A DNA stretch of 64,000 nt from Gordionus sp. m RMFG-2023. Its lineage: Eukaryota; Nematomorpha; Gordioida; Chordodea; Parachordodidae. This document shows, piece by piece, positions 1-13,400 of the stretch (its first letter is position 1; each line of letters starts with the position of its first letter). Under the pieces are notes generated by a model, which saw only the letters and a list, made by a program, of their open reading frames with translations, ran no database searches and was not told the origin of the DNA. The stretch spans positions 23,165,366 through 23,229,365 of the forward strand of contig NC_088777.1 of assembly GCF_954871325.1 (NCBI RefSeq), in the 5' to 3' direction. Position numbers and translations under genes: made by a program.

Positions 1-4
1 ATTT

Positions 5-2098
5 CAGAGTTGTTAAAAGATACTTTTTAAATGGATCTAGATACGGATACATAGTCTAAAAATTTATCTAGATACAGATACAGCTTTTTAAAAGTTATCT
101 TGATACAGATACAATTTAAAATGTATCTAGGTACAGAAATGTATCTAGGTAGATACATTTTTTATTATACTCTTAGATAAGGTTTGAATAAACTTAAATT
201 AGGATTCTATTGTGAAAATTCATGAAATGATCTAAAAAATTTATTGACTTGATATCACATTTATCAAAATATAACTAAAATAATGATTTTTAGATATTAA
301 TATAATATATGATTAATAAAAATAATTATTTTATATCATTAATAAAATAATATAATATATGATTAAATGATTATAAATAATTATTAGATTTCAGTAATAA
401 AATATTTTCAAAATTTTGATCATTAAGACATCCTCGTTTATCTGTAAAGACATTTTTAGCTATACTAAAAAGTCTTTCAACAGGGGCGCTGGAAGGGATT
501 GTGGTGTTATATTAAATGAATAATATTTTTATATCAGGATATTGTTTAAAAATATTAAAATCTCGACATTCATTTTTGTAAAAACTATTTAAAATTTGTT
601 GATTATCAGAATTTAAATCATTAACAATCATATCTCCTGCTGTGGGATACTGAAAAAAATCGGATATTAAATTATTGGTTTTTTTCACAGGTTAATTTGC
701 ACTCATTTGAAGACTTTGATAATTCCTCAACTAATCTTTGTATTAATTGTTTTTTTTAATAAAATTTTCATCCATTTGCAACCATGTCCAATCTAGTTTA
801 AAAAAAGGATGAAGCATAGTTGCCAAAATATTTTCATCTTCAAAAATTGTCCCAATAAACCTAGAATTATTAAATATTGATTAATTTATTATTAATTTAC
901 CTATCTTCAATCCTTTTAAGTAAGGCATTTAAGAGTGGTAAACAAAATTTCACGTTCATTTGTTTAAAATTTTTCAATTTAATAATGAGCTGGGAAATAG
1001 TTGCACAGTATAAGCTGTGAAATGACTCCTATGTATGAACTAAAAATTAACATTTCTTAAAACAGCTCAAATAATTTGTTTGTAATTAAATTATTATACA
1101 AATTTAAATGTTAGCTATACCGGCGATAGGCACTCCAACAATCTGCTGTTGTGCATAATAACGATGGTTCTATTAGACTTTTAATGATTTCTTTCTTTTC
1201 ATTCTCCCATCTTTGGGAAATTCTAGCAACCACTGTCTGTCTGCAAATTATATTTTTTTGTGGAGCTAATGTTTTGATCATTTTTATAAATCATGGATTT
1301 TCAACAACTGAAAATGGCTGAATGTTATCTATAATAAAATCAGCTATTAAATCATCTAAAGTGGTTTGGGTTAAAGTCTGAGGTCTCTTGGAAAAAAAAT
1401 CAATGGACGATGAGCTTAGTCCAATACCTTCCCCTTTTTTATTTGGATTAAAGAGTGATGTTTTCTCTTAAAATTTAAAATTATAATTGTAAACATTTAT
1501 TTAGTATTTATACCCTTAAATGTTTTACAATGTTGCAAGTTAAGGTAATGCTAACTGAAATTTGTATATTTTTTGGTAGACATGGCAAACATTTTACTAA
1601 CAGAGATTTGTTTTCTTTATTTTGAGATATTATTTTAAAATATAATCTATAAATTGGTCATGGAATGTCGTCATTATCGTCATCAATATTAATCATAAAA
1701 ATTAATATAATAGAATAAAATAAAATACCAATTCCATGGCAATTAAAAATGGCAAATTTCTTGAGATGGTTTGTAATATCAGAATTTGCTTGTTATTGAT
1801 AACTCGGACATATTATTTAATTAATATTTATATATTCTTTTTTATATACAAGTTTTAATATTTTTCATATATATATAATTTTTTAATATATATATTAATA
1901 TTAAGTTATATGCTCATAAGAAATAAAATAAATTTTACATTCAAGTATTTTTATTTATAATATAAAAAAGCGTTAAATAAAAGTATATCAAAATGTATCT
2001 TAAAAAGTATTTAAAAAGAGATACAGATACCTCTAAAATAATATCTAGATACAGGTACAACATTTTTAGATACGTATCTAGATATTTTAACAACTCTA
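5..2098 (-). mobile_element. hAT DNA transposon, degraded
   Basis: The ends are inverted repeats: cagagttgttaaaa at 5-18 and ttttaacaactcta at 2085-2098. Next to them are subterminal runs of the motif tatctagatacagatac (about 20-160 and 2000-2085) in opposite orientation. On the minus strand, about 390-510 encodes SSAPVERLFSIAKNVFTDKR followed by GCLNDQNFENILLLKSN, the C-terminal dimerisation segment of hAT transposases. No long reading frame survives, so the element is inactive. The left target-site copy is cut by the window edge and cannot be checked. It lies in the large EIF3A intron after exon 9. Confidence 0.85.
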
Positions 2099-3545
2099 AA
2101 TTTAATAGAAAATAAAATAAACAAAGAAAAATAAGTTAAATTATCATAATTTGACACCTAAAAAGAAATTGTGTATTTTTTAACTCATTCAAAAAGTTTT
2201 CCAGTTTATATATAAAAATTAATTTTATAAAAAAAAACCTCGGTCATAAAAAAATTTTAAAGAAAAAAAAGATTATTTTAAATATTTTTATAAATTGCAA
2301 ATGTGTTATTTTAATTATTTATGCAAACAAAATATTTTTATCTGGATGGGTTTTAATTTAATCGTCACCATGTTTCATTAAATCATCACACTGTAGTATT
2401 GATAAAAATATATAATATATTTTCTTTTCATTGGGGTATATTAAAAACTTCTAGTTATATAATAATTAAGGGTTATTTATAATATAAAATGCATATTTAA
2501 TAAATTATATTATATTTAAATATAGCGTCCTTTATAATTGATTCATTTATTCCTAAAATTATAAAAGACTTAATAAAATATAAATTCTTATCTTCTCAAT
2601 TAATATTTTTACTTTAATATTTAAATATATTGGTAATAGACATATTTGATAAGTTTCATCGTTTCAAATACTCTTTATAATTGATTTTTTTTATTCCTAA
2701 AATTAAAAAAAACTAAATATAATTAAAATTTTATTTTCTCCATTAATATTTAGGTATATTGGTAATAAACATATTTTTTGAGTTTTATCGTTTCATATTA
2801 GACTCTACTCAAAATATTTATATGCTTTACCGGAAATACGACATTAATATATTTTTAAAATAATTTTAGTATTTTCTAAAAGAGATATTTGAGCGCTACA
2901 AAATGTTATATAATTTGTTACTTTAGACCAAAAATATTCTGAGAAGAGGAAAATGCTCTCATTTACTTTGAAGGTCAATATCTCGAGATAATTTTGATTT
3001 GTATAAAAGATACAATCTATTTAACCTCCATGCCAAGTTTCATCAATTTTAAAATGGTCGTTCGAAAATCACGTTATTTTGGTCATCATAATTAACCGTT
3101 TGTTTTTTTTATATTTTTTGGCGTTTTAATAAATATTGATTAATTTCAATTAACAGATTAATGACCAAGTTTGAAAAGTTATAAAAAATTATGAATGCCA
3201 TGTCGAAAGTCAATAAATCAGATGTTTTGAAAATTCGGATCTGATAATACTATGAATGCAGCCTTACATTTGAACCATTCAATTGTAAAAACGGTTATGC
3301 CTTAGCCGATTTCATATTACAATGGCTTAAGCCAAGCTGAAACCGTTTCATGGACTAATTAGTTAACTAAGCCAATATAATATCAAATAAATTCAGCATT
3401 GCTATCTATAAGGTGTTAAATAAATATTGGATCGATATATGTTATCACAGATAGGATTTATACAGATAAAATGAAAAATTTGTGAATCAGAACAGTCCTA
3501 CTCCTAACATATATATGTTAAATACTACAGTATAAATATGATATG
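2099..3545. other. AT-rich intron sequence, no gene seen
   Basis: Very AT-rich intronic DNA of EIF3A. I find no coding segment or recognisable repeat except a weakly GC-richer stretch at about 3230-3380, including 'cttagccgat', which may be a degraded transposon end. Confidence 0.5.
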
Positions 3546-3550
3546 TATGA

Positions 3551-3696
3551 AAAACATTTCCATATATTGGTAACAACTTTCTTAAAAAATAACTTGCTGT
3601 AATTATTATTTTTAAATGTTATCAATATGTTATTTTTACAATAATTACAGCAAGTTAAAGAAATAAGAAGTTGTTAGAAATATATGGAAATATTTT
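3551..3696. repeat. Imperfect palindrome, about 57-bp arms
   Basis: The left arm 3551-3607 (from aaaacatttccatat) is repeated in inverted orientation at 3640-3696 (ending atatggaaatatttt), around a loop of about 32 bp. The core ataacttgctgtaattatt is matched by aataattacagcaagtta. It is a small foldback or MITE without visible coding. Confidence 0.8.
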
Positions 3697-4103
3697 AAAA
3701 CAAATTATATACACAGTAATTTTGATAATTTAACAATATTAGCATAAATTCTAAAGGAAAACATATGTTTTATGTGAAATGGAATGGAGCTTCTGATTAT
3801 TTTCCTCCAGGGCATATTTTTAAATTATTTATAATAAATAAATATGATTTAATTTTCAAAAAATCATAATTTTTTCCTCCCAAGCATTGGTAAGTTTTTA
3901 TTGGCGTAATATTTACCTACTACATTGTGCATTAAAAAATCCATTTTCATGTGCAATAAAAGGTCCATTTTTATCACTGAATAAACCATTCAAAATGTTT
4001 CATTTAATTATATTTATCGTTCAATTTTTAAAACTATATCAACCTTAAATTCTTAATAAAAATATTTTGAAAATTAACAAAATAGAATGATAAAAATTTT
4101 TAC

Positions 4104-4460
4104 TTGAATATCATTATTTTTGGCCACGTTAACAATAAATCGTTCTATATCTTGGGGTAACAGAAAAGAAGCTATGGAACAAAACCTATCGAATTTGATA
4201 GTTTTGTATACTTGAGCAATCTATATAAATGAAAATGATTATAATAATGAATTATTTAAGATAACTTGTTGTAGAAGCTTGAAGAGAGTCACTTCTTTGA
4301 GAAATGGTATGTATTGCTGGAGCTCTGGGTGTTTTTCTTTGATGTAATCTAAGCAAGTGCTAACTCTCGAAGCTAATTTTAATGGGTGAAAATCGACCTC
4401 TAACCAATCAAACAAATTTTTTAGTTCAATGGGAACGTTACTTATTATGTTGAAACGGAT
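4104..4460 (-). CDS. EIF3A: EIF3A exons 8 and 9 (PCI domain)
   Basis: Exon 8 (4266-4460) begins [17 protein letters not shown] and ends LFKLLQQ. Exon 9 (4104-4220) reads [20 protein letters not shown] to VAKNNDIQ. A 45-bp intron separates them. Joined to exon 7 (IQDL then IRFN) the order matches animal eIF3a (IxDMVRFN, LYNxLEVxF, LLQQ, AxxxxDLQ). Exon 9 ends at donor gtaaaa, and the next expected residues (VRIDH-like) are not found convincingly between 4103 and 1, so the next exon is probably outside the window. Confidence 0.93.
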
Positions 4461-7400
4461 CTATTAAAAATATTTAAAATTTTACACATAAAATTGATAG
4501 TTGTTAAAATTTTGCTTATTTCCAATTTATTTCAAAAACTAGCATGTAAAGAGTTTGTCTAGACCTGTATTCCGCCACAACCCTTTTGATCATGGCTAGG
4601 CTGTCAGTAAAGAGATGTTGGTGGCACAGCATAAAGAAATTCATTTTGGTTATTATTATAAATAAATTACATTTGTAACTATAAAGTATATTAATATATA
4701 TAAATATTTAAAATGATTCAAATTACTCCGATGATAGCGGTTTTAAAAAAATTATTAATCCTATATAAGAAGGCATGGATAATATTAAAATTAATTCTCA
4801 AAATATTAAATCTAATGTTGCAGAATTAGCCTTAAGTATTCGGCAAAATATAATCAAAGAAATAAATGATAAGTTATTATCTCTAAAAATTGATACTCGT
4901 CTAGACAGGCCCATTATTGGAATTAATCTTCAGTATATTCAAACTGAGAACACTAGCAAACTGCAGAAAATATAAAACTCCATTTAACCAAAGTATTAAC
5001 AGATTAAGAAATCAAAACCACAAATATACATTGTAACTGATAATGGGGCTATAGTAAAATTATTAATGGAGGATAGCGATAATGACAATCAAATGTCTGA
5101 AAATGATGAAGAACAAATACAAAATATAGATAATTTGAATGATACTTCTACTCGTTTCACAAATGTACCTGATGAATTAAAAATCAATCTTAATTAGTTT
5201 TGTTTAATCGGCTAAAAATTACGCATAAGCCTAATTAGTAGCTAAAAATCGACTAAACCTCATAGGCTTAGACTAAAAATCAGCTAAAACTATTAGTCAA
5301 AAATTCTGCATCGGCTAATCGTCCGTCAGCGTGTAAGATATGCCAGGCATTAATTATAATTTATTTATTTTTAGTAAAATAATTTATTTTATTTATATTA
5401 AATATTAATATAATCAACAAATAAACAAAATATGATTTAATATTTTTTATTTATATTATTATATTATGAAATGAAATGAAATAATGATTATATTATGTCA
5501 TGTTTTTTAATAAAAAAAATGATATGCTGCTTATTGTAATATTATTTTTGTTACAATTAATTTTAGAAAAATATTTTTTAAATTTGGAAAGATTTTTGAA
5601 CATATTTTGATTTGATAAGACTTTTAAATCTTCTTTGTAAAATCTTTTTTGAGGAATTCTTTTGTGAATTTTATTATAAATAAACAATCTTTTCGGTGAA
5701 ATTATAATTTTTTATTTATCATTTTTGTAAAATTATTTACTTTTTGAAGTAGTATATTAAAAGAGGTGGTTTTCTAAATAATGTTTTAAAAAATATTTAT
5801 ACTAAACTTATTCATGTAATTTTATATGATCTTTTTAAGGATAATATTTTAATGTGACAATTGTCATATTTGTTATTTTTTAACATTTTTCACATAAGGG
5901 TAAAAATATAATTTATATTGTAAAGATGTTAAATTATAAATTCAATAAAGATGTTCCTTGGAAAAATAAAAATTATCATAATAGGTTTAAACATTTTTTG
6001 AAGTTCATGGGCAAAATATGTATTTTTAACATGTTAAATTAAAATTTAAGGAAGATATACCATAGAAAAGTGACAATTATCATAATCGTTATTTTTAAAG
6101 TTTTTTGAAGCAAATGGGCTAAAATCTAGATAAGTTATAATTGTAATGGTTATCAAATTGATATCAATCATAAAAAAATTAAACTTAAAAAAAACATATA
6201 TTGGATTATCACAGATGGTTTTCAACATATGTCATGCTAGAGAGATTGAATGAATTAAAAGATGTGTGAGGACTTATCAGTATCATACAGTGAACTTTAT
6301 TTTGCAGCTTTGGAATGGGAAGCAATTATTGGGTTGATAAATTTCCTAAAACTAATTAAAGTAACTGAAGAATTTACAACTTAAGCAGCTATCTTTAGGG
6401 GATTTTTATGGCATATGGCTAAAAGCTAAATTAGAAACTTCTATTTTTATTTAACCCTTTGCTGGTTTAATAATAAATGCTATGAATTAAAATGAGAAAC
6501 AACTTTTAAACAACAATGCCTTTTTGCTATGCTTATATCTTATTAAGGTATGTTAAAAAATATTATATTATATCTTATATAAATTTAATTAATAATTTTA
6601 TTTTATACTTTATATATTTCTCTATCAATTCATAAAAAATAATAAGATTTTATTAAAATTCAATTTTTTATTAAAATTCATATACAAAAATGATAAAATA
6701 TTATTATTTAAAAATTAGCATTATAATATAGAGAATATAATAAAATATGTCATATATCAGTTTAAGTTATAAAAAAGATTGATACAAATGTATATTTTTA
6801 TAAAAAGAAAAAAACATTTTTTTTAAAAAAAGAAAAATATCAAATGGCGAGGTTGGGCCATGATGTTTTAACTATTTGAGAATTAGATCTAATTATAGAT
6901 ACGGCGATTTTCTGCTTGAGTTTGTAAAATGGAGAAAGGTATGATTTTTTTATTGATTTGGATATTATTCTGAATAAATCTAAAGCCGCTTGTCCAAAAG
7001 AGCAGGTTGATGTAACTGCTGTGGGAACAAAGTGATTATCACACATTGTGTGTGAGTATTTTATATTTTTTAGCGGCTCTGTTAAAGGGATCATGGGAAT
7101 TATTAGATGGAGCTATGAGATCAATGCAGGTAAAATCCGACATTAAAGGCTTTCCCGTAAATGGTACGACGGTTTTGCCGTCAGGGGCTTTTCTATCTAA
7201 AAAGGATGTAGGTTCTAAAATACAGGGAAAATTGGTCTATTTAAAAAATAAGCTATTATTTATTTTATCATATCGGCTGATTTTTTATATAAATTTACAG
7301 TGGAGAGCGTGTCTCCCATCCGCGTCTGCCGGCTGATTGCATTTAATGCAAATATAATGGTTTAGGAAAGGTACGCCCAAGCGTAAATTGATTGCATAAC

Positions 7401-10400
7401 GAAAAGCATCTTTATCTATTAGCTGGTTATTTAAAATGCTGGGATATGAATCTAATCATTCATGGCCAGAGTTGTTGAAATTAAAAACCTTGAACTGTTA
7501 TTTTTATCAGAACCTGGACCAAATCTATATTTGTTTCGGTTTGGATCCCTGAATGTTGGGCAGTAGGGAGTATAAAAAAAGTCAAATAAGGAAAAGTCTC
7601 AATCAAAAAAGGAAAATTACCAAAGGCTTAGGAAAAAGTCCTATCAAAAAAGGAAAAGCGTCAAATAAAAAAGGAAAAGGTTTAATCAAGAAAGGAAAGG
7701 TATCAATAAAAAAAAGTGTGAATCCCCTAAAATAGGTAAAGTCTGAAAAGAAAGTGTCAATCAATAAAAATTCCATTAAAAAAGGAAAATCGCTAATATT
7801 TTAAATTTCTTGTCAATTTTTCTTAAATTTTTTTATTTATTTTCCTTCTAATTTTATTTCTAACTTTTTGCGATCTCTTTAAGTCATTCTTAATCTTTAT
7901 TTTTCTTATCTTTTCTTCTCATTTTTTATCATTCTTTTTTGTCTTCTTAAAAATAATTTAATTATTTTCCCTGTCATTTTTCTACACTTCTCTAATTTAA
8001 TGTCATTTTTAACAATTCCTTTCCCTATTTCCATCCTACATAACAATTTTTTGACATTTAAAGATTTTTTTCTCCCATATATATTTATTTTTTTAAATTT
8101 TACTTAATTTTTAATAAAAAAATTTTAAATATTTTTGCACATCAGAATTATTTCATTATAATTACAATGTATATTAAGAAACAAAAATTTTTAATAATTA
8201 ATAATTTCCCCTCTTCTTCCTTTGAAATATAGGTCTTCATATTTCTAAATAATTTTTTCCTCAGATATTTCCCTCTCTCCATGCTCTATAAATTGAATTA
8301 ATTCCTCCTCGTCATTGATTTTGATTTCGGACAAAATCCTTCCATTAGAAAAACATTTTTATTGGGATTAAAATAAGAGCTGTATGTTGGTAAATATTAT
8401 ATTGTATGCCATCTCCTTTCTATCCATTCTTTTATGATGAAATGAAACATTTCCCATCATAAAAATCAACAATTTAATGTTAAATTTACAAAGTTGCTAA
8501 AGTGTATAGCGTTGCAAGGACCATCAAAACCTCGAATCTAAATATTCCCACAATAGTCTGAGCAGCAACGATAGTATAATTCATTGCCATTATCCTTAGA
8601 ACATTTTAAAGCTTTTTGATTTATTGGTGAAAATTAATATTGAAAACTCGTTCTCATCGATAAAAATTTTATCTTTCATATAGGCTACATCCACAAACGA
8701 ATTTGTATTCTTTGCGAATCTCTATATTTGATTCTGTATTTTTTCTAAATGAACGTAAAACTATACCTAAATCCAGATAGTAACCTTTTTAATATTTCTA
8801 TATTTGTACCATATCTCTTTAATTATTTCACTGAGGATAAAGTGCAATCTAAATTTATACAATTTAATATATATTCCTCCTGTTCTTGATTTAAGAAAAT
8901 CCGGTGCGCCACTGCTGATATAAATGACAAAAAAATTAATGTGCCAATGTTATAAAGCCACTGCCACTAATTTACACATGATCATACAGGTCTAGTTATA
9001 TACAATCCACAGTTAATATTGTTTTAATCTTATTTATATAAATATTTTTATTTATGTCAAAAAAAATTTCATTTATAAAAATAGAGTGTATAAAATCTAT
9101 TATTTATAGCATTTTTAAAAGTAACAAGCTACACTTTTTGCAAATAGTATAACACAAGAGTAGGGCTGGCCTATTGATTTCAAAATATCATATTGGATTT
9201 AAACAATACTTTCTCTATATCATATTGAATTGTTATTGGTTTATAATTTATACTGGTTATTGGTTAGTTTTCATTATCCATAAAAGAACTTTAAAAATTC
9301 TTGATTATGAATAAAAACTTAAGGATCATTGCATGTCAAATGAGCAAAAAAATGAGATTTTCGGCCGACCCCCTTTGATTTTTTTAAAATTTGGTTAGCA
9401 AAGAAAGGTTAGTGTAGTTAAGAAATAGCCAAAATTTTATCCTCATAAAATTTATCTTTTTGGAGATATTAAGATTCAAAGTGGCAAAAATGACGGATTT
9501 TTACCATTATCCGCCTTCATTCAATTAAGTATTTTTTAAAAACTACATAATTATAACAAATTTAATATCAAAATTATGTACAATTCTACTTTTAGATAAA
9601 AAAAAAAATTTACGATTTCCGGCCATTTTGTGTATATATAAGGACTAAAAACGTTTTTTTGGAAATAATACGACCTTAAGTTTTTTTTAAAAAATTTAGT
9701 AGACATTACTAAACTCTACCTTTATATTTATAAAAAAAGGTCTGGGATGCGGCCATCTTCATTCTCAAAATAGATAAAAATGTTTAAAAAAGTGTATACA
9801 TATATTTCCAAAAGGGGGCGTCTTTGAATAAAATTATATTTAAATCAGTTTTTAATAGTTTTTTTCAACTATTTGATATAATTTAAAGGATTATTCATGC
9901 AATTGAAAATAACAATAAATTGAGCTTTCATTCAATTATAGAAATAGTCTATCGATAAAAGAAATTCAATTTATTACATTATTTATAATTTATTATATAT
10001 TTGCCCATATAACATATATTTAATAAATATTAATAAAATATGTTCAACCAAGTTTCGAGTTCTTGAATATATGAAATCTTGTGCATTATGACCAGGGACC
10101 CGGAGTGAACAGTAACGAACCGTTAAACCATTATAAATATCTGAACCATAACCGTAACCGATATAATTATTTTTTGAAGGAGTAAAGAACATATATAAAA
10201 AACAGTTAAACCGGTTCAGTTTTTATATTTTAGAAATGGAAATAATTTGAATATCCAGAATTATATAAACTTGCTCTTATAGTACTGGCGGTTCCCGCAA
10301 TACAAGTTTCTGTAGAAAGGGCTTTTTCGGGGCTAAAATTTGTGTTATCGTCACAATGAACAAAAAGGAATCCATTTATATTAGAAAATATATTACTTAT

Positions 10401-13400
10401 ACGTTCAAATAATATATTTAAAAATGAGTTATTTTGAATCTTATATATTTTTTATATATAATTCATAGATGCTTATAATAAAAATAAATTAGGAGATGGT
10501 GTTGCTTCAATAAAAAAAAAATTTATAACCGTAAAGAACCTTTATTTATAATTATATGAACCGAACCTTTATAAATTTCTTCTTAAAAACCGTGACCAAA
10601 ACGTAACTGTTGTAGCTGTTGAAAAAAAATAAGAAACAAATTTAATTTAATACATCAAATGTCAGTTATTTTCTGACAGGGGAATTGAGTTTTCCTGGGG
10701 GATGAAAAAAAGACGTGATCATCACATGGTTGATTGTCAATAAAAAGTCCTTTGTTGGAAATTTGGGATGAAGAATTAAAGTAATGGGAGAAGATGTCAG
10801 CGAGGAACAAAGAATGGACCTTGGGAGATGGAGAATTGGATAATTATGATTTATATTATATTTTTCTTAATGGATAGATATTAGATTGTTGATTTTTTAA
10901 TGAATAAATATGGATCGTCTTGTTTTGAAATATGGTTAGTTTTAGTAACCATTATAATTTTTTACATACTGAACCATAACCAAACAGAACCGTTCGGGTC
11001 CCTGATTATGACGCCAAAAAATCAAAATTTTCGCTACTCAATTTTTTAAAATAATTTGATATTTTATAAATATTACAAATATTAATTTATTATTATTATG
11101 AAATTATATATAAAATAACTTAAAACAATATAAATATTAAATGGGATTTTCTAAAATCAGCATAACTTTACTTGTAAATAAGAAAAACAATAAATGTGTG
11201 TTTCAATCAATAAAATAAATAATTTAAAATTGATTAATCATTCAATAACACATGTTCACTATTCAGAGTAAGTTATTATAATAAAAACAAAAAGTTAAAA
11301 GAATGAAACAATATGTGTCTTTATTTTTACATAATACTTAAAAAATAAATGACGATTCATTAATATATAACTAAACAAACACTACAAAAATACATATGGT
11401 AAAATTTTAATGTAATTTTTTTGCATATTACTATACTTTAATTTTTTTTAAAAATACAGTTTAATATTTTTTTAAAAAATACAGTTTAATATTTTTTTTA
11501 AATGTTACGACAAATTTTATATAGTAAAATAATACAAATTCATATACATCAAACCCTGATCCATTTCATTCAATTCACAAATGTTTAATATACGACAAAT
11601 TTTATATAGTAGTAACACAAATATTACAAATTCATTTACATCAAATCCTGATCCTGTTTATTCTAATTCAATACCTAATATATCTGCTACAAATAATTTC
11701 TATATTATAAATTCTCCCTCTTTAAGTGGTGATTCTATTATTGATCCAGCAAATTTAATCTCGGCAATTCCAAGAAGGAAATATAAAAACTGAAATAATG
11801 AAAAAATAGATATAGCAAAAAAATTATTATCTGTACCTGAGAAGGAGCAAATGAAAATGAAAGATATCGCTAAGTATTTAGATATGTCTTTATCGTCTAT
11901 TAATAAATTAAGACGCGAAACATTTCCCGAAATCATCGGAGACCCTTTAAAAGATTATGTGATTGGAAAGCGAGGCAGGAAAAAAAAAGACACATTCAAT
12001 ATGGAAAGAAAAATTATGGAACTTTTAATGGCGAACAATACATTAACTATTAAAGGTATTATAGAAAATTTACCTCCAGGATTTTCTAGAAATGAAGGAA
12101 CTATAAGGAAATATATTTAAAAAATAGGATGGTCCAAAAAACGTGCAGGAAAGGAACCTGACAGGAGGAACACACCGGGCACAGTCAATATACGACAAAT
12201 TTATTGTATAAAAATATTAAACATTGCCAGAGAAAAAATATTTTTCTTAGACGAGACAGGCATAAATTTACATGTTGTACCTGTTTACACCTGGGCACCA
12301 TACAACGTTACGCCAACTGTTAAAGTCCCACCATCTAAGGGTAAAAATTTAAGTATATTGTGTACTATGGAAATCGACGGTGTGATACTTTATCGCATCA
12401 TCGAGGGAGCTTATAATAGCCTACTATTTCGAGAATATATGATAGAACTAATTAATATCATACCAAGTGATGCAGTTATTGTTATGGACAATGCATCGAT
12501 CCATAAAAGTCACCTCATTGATAGTTTTAAAGAGCGAATAGAATATTTGCCACCCTATTCGCCGCAACTAAATCCAATAGAGAATTTTTTTGGGGGTATT
12601 AAAAAACAAATATAGGTCAATCAATCCCCGACCAAATAAAATCGTTCATAATGTAACATCAATTCTGAATGAATTTACTATTCCTTATGACTTTTCAAGT
12701 TATTATAATAAGATGCATCAATATTTGGAGAGTGGCTATCGAGGACAACCAATGGATTAAAGTAAATTTATAAAAATATAATTTATATTTAAATATATTT
12801 TAAAGGAATATAGAAAATCGGAATACATAAAGAAAAAACGAAAATCAAATGATCCAATTTTTTATATTTTAATGCATTTTTTAAATCTGTTTTGTCATAT
12901 ATTATATATTTGATCGTCATTTATTTTTTGAGTATTATGTAAAAATAAAAAAACATATGGTTAAATCTTTTTAATTTTTTGCTTTTATTATATTAATTTA
13001 CCCTGTTATAAATCATTTTTTAATTAATTTCTTGGTATTTTAAAAAAACTATAATAAATTCTAATAATTCTTATAATATAAAAAGTAAAAAAAATTATTA
13101 GTAGAAATTTATCGGGTCAATTTTTTATTTTTTTCGATATATTTAATTTTTTGATTTAAGGAAATATATATTGAGTTAAGAATATTCTTATATAATTGAA
13201 GCGCTAAATTTTATAAAAAACTAAATAAATACTAATTAATAACGTGTTATAAGGATATTAATGGTTTTAAAACTAAATCAATAATTTTTTCAAAAATTAA
13301 CAAGTTACATTGATCATGATGAGATGGGATACAACTTTCTACATCAAAATAAAGTTTGGAATAAAAAAAATATTATATCACATTTTTACTATATATTTAT

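Noticed and set aside
7046-7336. 96-residue plus-strand frame
   Set aside because: Antisense of the first LINE endonuclease fragment; the minus strand carries the recognisable motifs.
7553-7735. Lysine-rich histone H1-like protein
   Set aside because: The text results from a purine-rich minisatellite, with no globular domain or conserved start.
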